Assembly (NCBI GenBank): GCA_019358875.1
Contig: JAHHIF010000005.1
Coordinates: forward strand, 124,001-188,000
Direction of reading: 5' to 3'
Origin: Symplocastrum torsivum CPER-KK1
GTDB lineage: Bacteria; Cyanobacteriota; Cyanobacteriia; Cyanobacteriales; Coleofasciculaceae
DNA length: 64,000 nt
The notes under the pieces are model-generated. The model was not told the DNA's origin. It did no database searches and saw only the letters and a list, made by a program, of their open reading frames with translations. How positions within the stretch are numbered: the first letter of the stretch is position 1; each line of letters opens with the position of its first letter. A program made the position numbers and the translations under genes. Shown here in pieces: positions 63,644 to 64,000 of this stretch.

Positions 63644-64000
63644 CTAAGGATTGGAGAAGGTGTTAATCTGACCTCCGCCAATATATTGCCCTGGAACTGG
63701 ATTAGGAGTGGTGAAGGTCGGTTGACTCAGTTGACTTGGTTGTGAGCCTGGACTAGTCAGCGTTGAGTTAAATCCAGGGTTAGTCATTCCGTTAACTTGA
63801 ATTGGTGGTTGGGTAGAGTATTGCCCATAGCTACCCGCCGTTGTCGGTACTACGGGTGTCGTTGGTATTGCCCCTGGCACATTGGTAGTTGGTTGGGGGG
63901 GCACCAGATAGGTAAAGGAGTTTGGGGGCGTTGTAGGGGCAACAGAGTAGCCAGTTGTTCCAGGTACAGTTGTTGCTGGATAAGTCGTTTGTCCTTGATA
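63644..64000 (-). CDS. Pro/Thr-rich protein, C-terminal part (start outside window)
   Basis: The frame stays open to the right edge, so only the last 118 residues are seen. They are low in complexity, rich in Pro, Thr, Gly, Gln and Ser: YPATTVPGTTGYSVAPTTPP, then TTNVPGAIPTTPVVPTTAGS and GQYSTQPPIQVNGMTNPG, ending PGQYIGGGQINTFSNP. Such tails are disordered and common in secreted or envelope-bound cyanobacterial proteins. No domain is visible, so function cannot be named. A GTG at 63904 is an internal codon, not the start. Confidence 0.6.
   Translation of the reverse strand, partial: YQGQTTYPATTVPGTTGYSVAPTTPPNSFTYLVPPQPTTNVPGAIPTTPVVPTTAGSYGQYSTQPPIQVNGMTNPGFNSTLTSPGSQPSQLSQPTFTTPNPVPGQYIGGGQINTFSNP

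Noticed and set aside
63467..63745. Plus-strand frame overlapping the end of icd
   Set aside because: Starts inside icd in another frame and runs through the intergenic palindrome and the opposite Pro/Thr-rich gene.
1..64000. CRISPR arrays, tRNA or rRNA genes
   Set aside because: The direct repeats seen are short purine-rich tandem units without unique spacers, and no tRNA or rRNA signature was found on reading.

Overview
This window is cyanobacterial chromosome. It encodes photosystem II CP47 and PsbT, the Mg-chelatase activator GUN4, the NblS/Hik33-type sensor kinase, a ferredoxin-type glutamate synthase, a cyanobacterial RNase E ending in the oligo-arginine PNPase-binding motif, CAAD, DUF4278, DUF1997 and Uma2 proteins. 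HIP1 octamers (GCGATCGC) occur throughout. The abundance of purine-rich heptamer-like tandem repeats and small palindromes between genes fits a large-genome filamentous lineage (Coleofasciculus/Microcoleus/Moorea-like); that placement is inference.

Layout. 1-1600: a broken DUF559 nuclease gene and a two-domain hypothetical with a nuclease-like C-terminus. 1635-5300: aconitase B and two DUF4278 genes on the minus strand. 5926-13195: a membrane-anchored EEP-family protein, psbB and psbT, nrdR, rpsA, a HAD phosphatase and a Uma2 gene on the plus strand. 13287-18881: a minus-strand surface-glycan block (ABC exporter with an unusual tail, GT4 and GT39-like glycosyltransferases). 19013-24462: gloB, rplI, dnaB, an FKBP isomerase with a phasin-like partner, and two small proteins. 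24465-29801: nblS, purD and a photolyase. 30165-40523: a polysaccharide deacetylase, Fd-GOGAT, a NAGPA-type protein, a cupin mannose-6-phosphate isomerase and an IscA-like protein. 40564-46517: the str operon with its promoter (rpsL-rpsG-fusA-tuf-rpsJ) and a LON-domain protein. 46687-56855: pheA, a DUF1997 gene, rnhB, rne, a small ORF, a cysteine desulfurase, a WD40 protein, CAAD, folK and a Nudix gene. 57050-64000: a GAF kinase-like protein lacking its phosphoacceptor His, gun4, rfaE2, a NarL-type regulator, icd, and the end of a Pro/Thr-rich protein.

How the genes fit together. AcnB and Icd supply 2-oxoglutarate, which Fd-GOGAT uses for nitrogen assimilation. psbB/psbT, gun4 and nblS belong to photosystem assembly, chlorophyll supply and light/nutrient stress control. 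The str operon, S1, L9, RNase E, RNase HII and DnaB are core information processing. No rRNA, tRNA, CRISPR array or intact insertion sequence was seen.

Most unusual points: (1) a three-copy dispersed repeat with a conserved core and arms that differ between copies yet are complementary within each copy; (2) an ABC exporter carrying a HisKA-like tail in which the phosphoacceptor His is Tyr; (3) a GAF kinase with the same His replaced by Gln; (4) an intergenic-type repeat inserted in frame in Fd-GOGAT; (5) several decayed genes (DUF559, a WD40 half-blade, a possible transposase end); (6) strong unassigned hairpins between genes.
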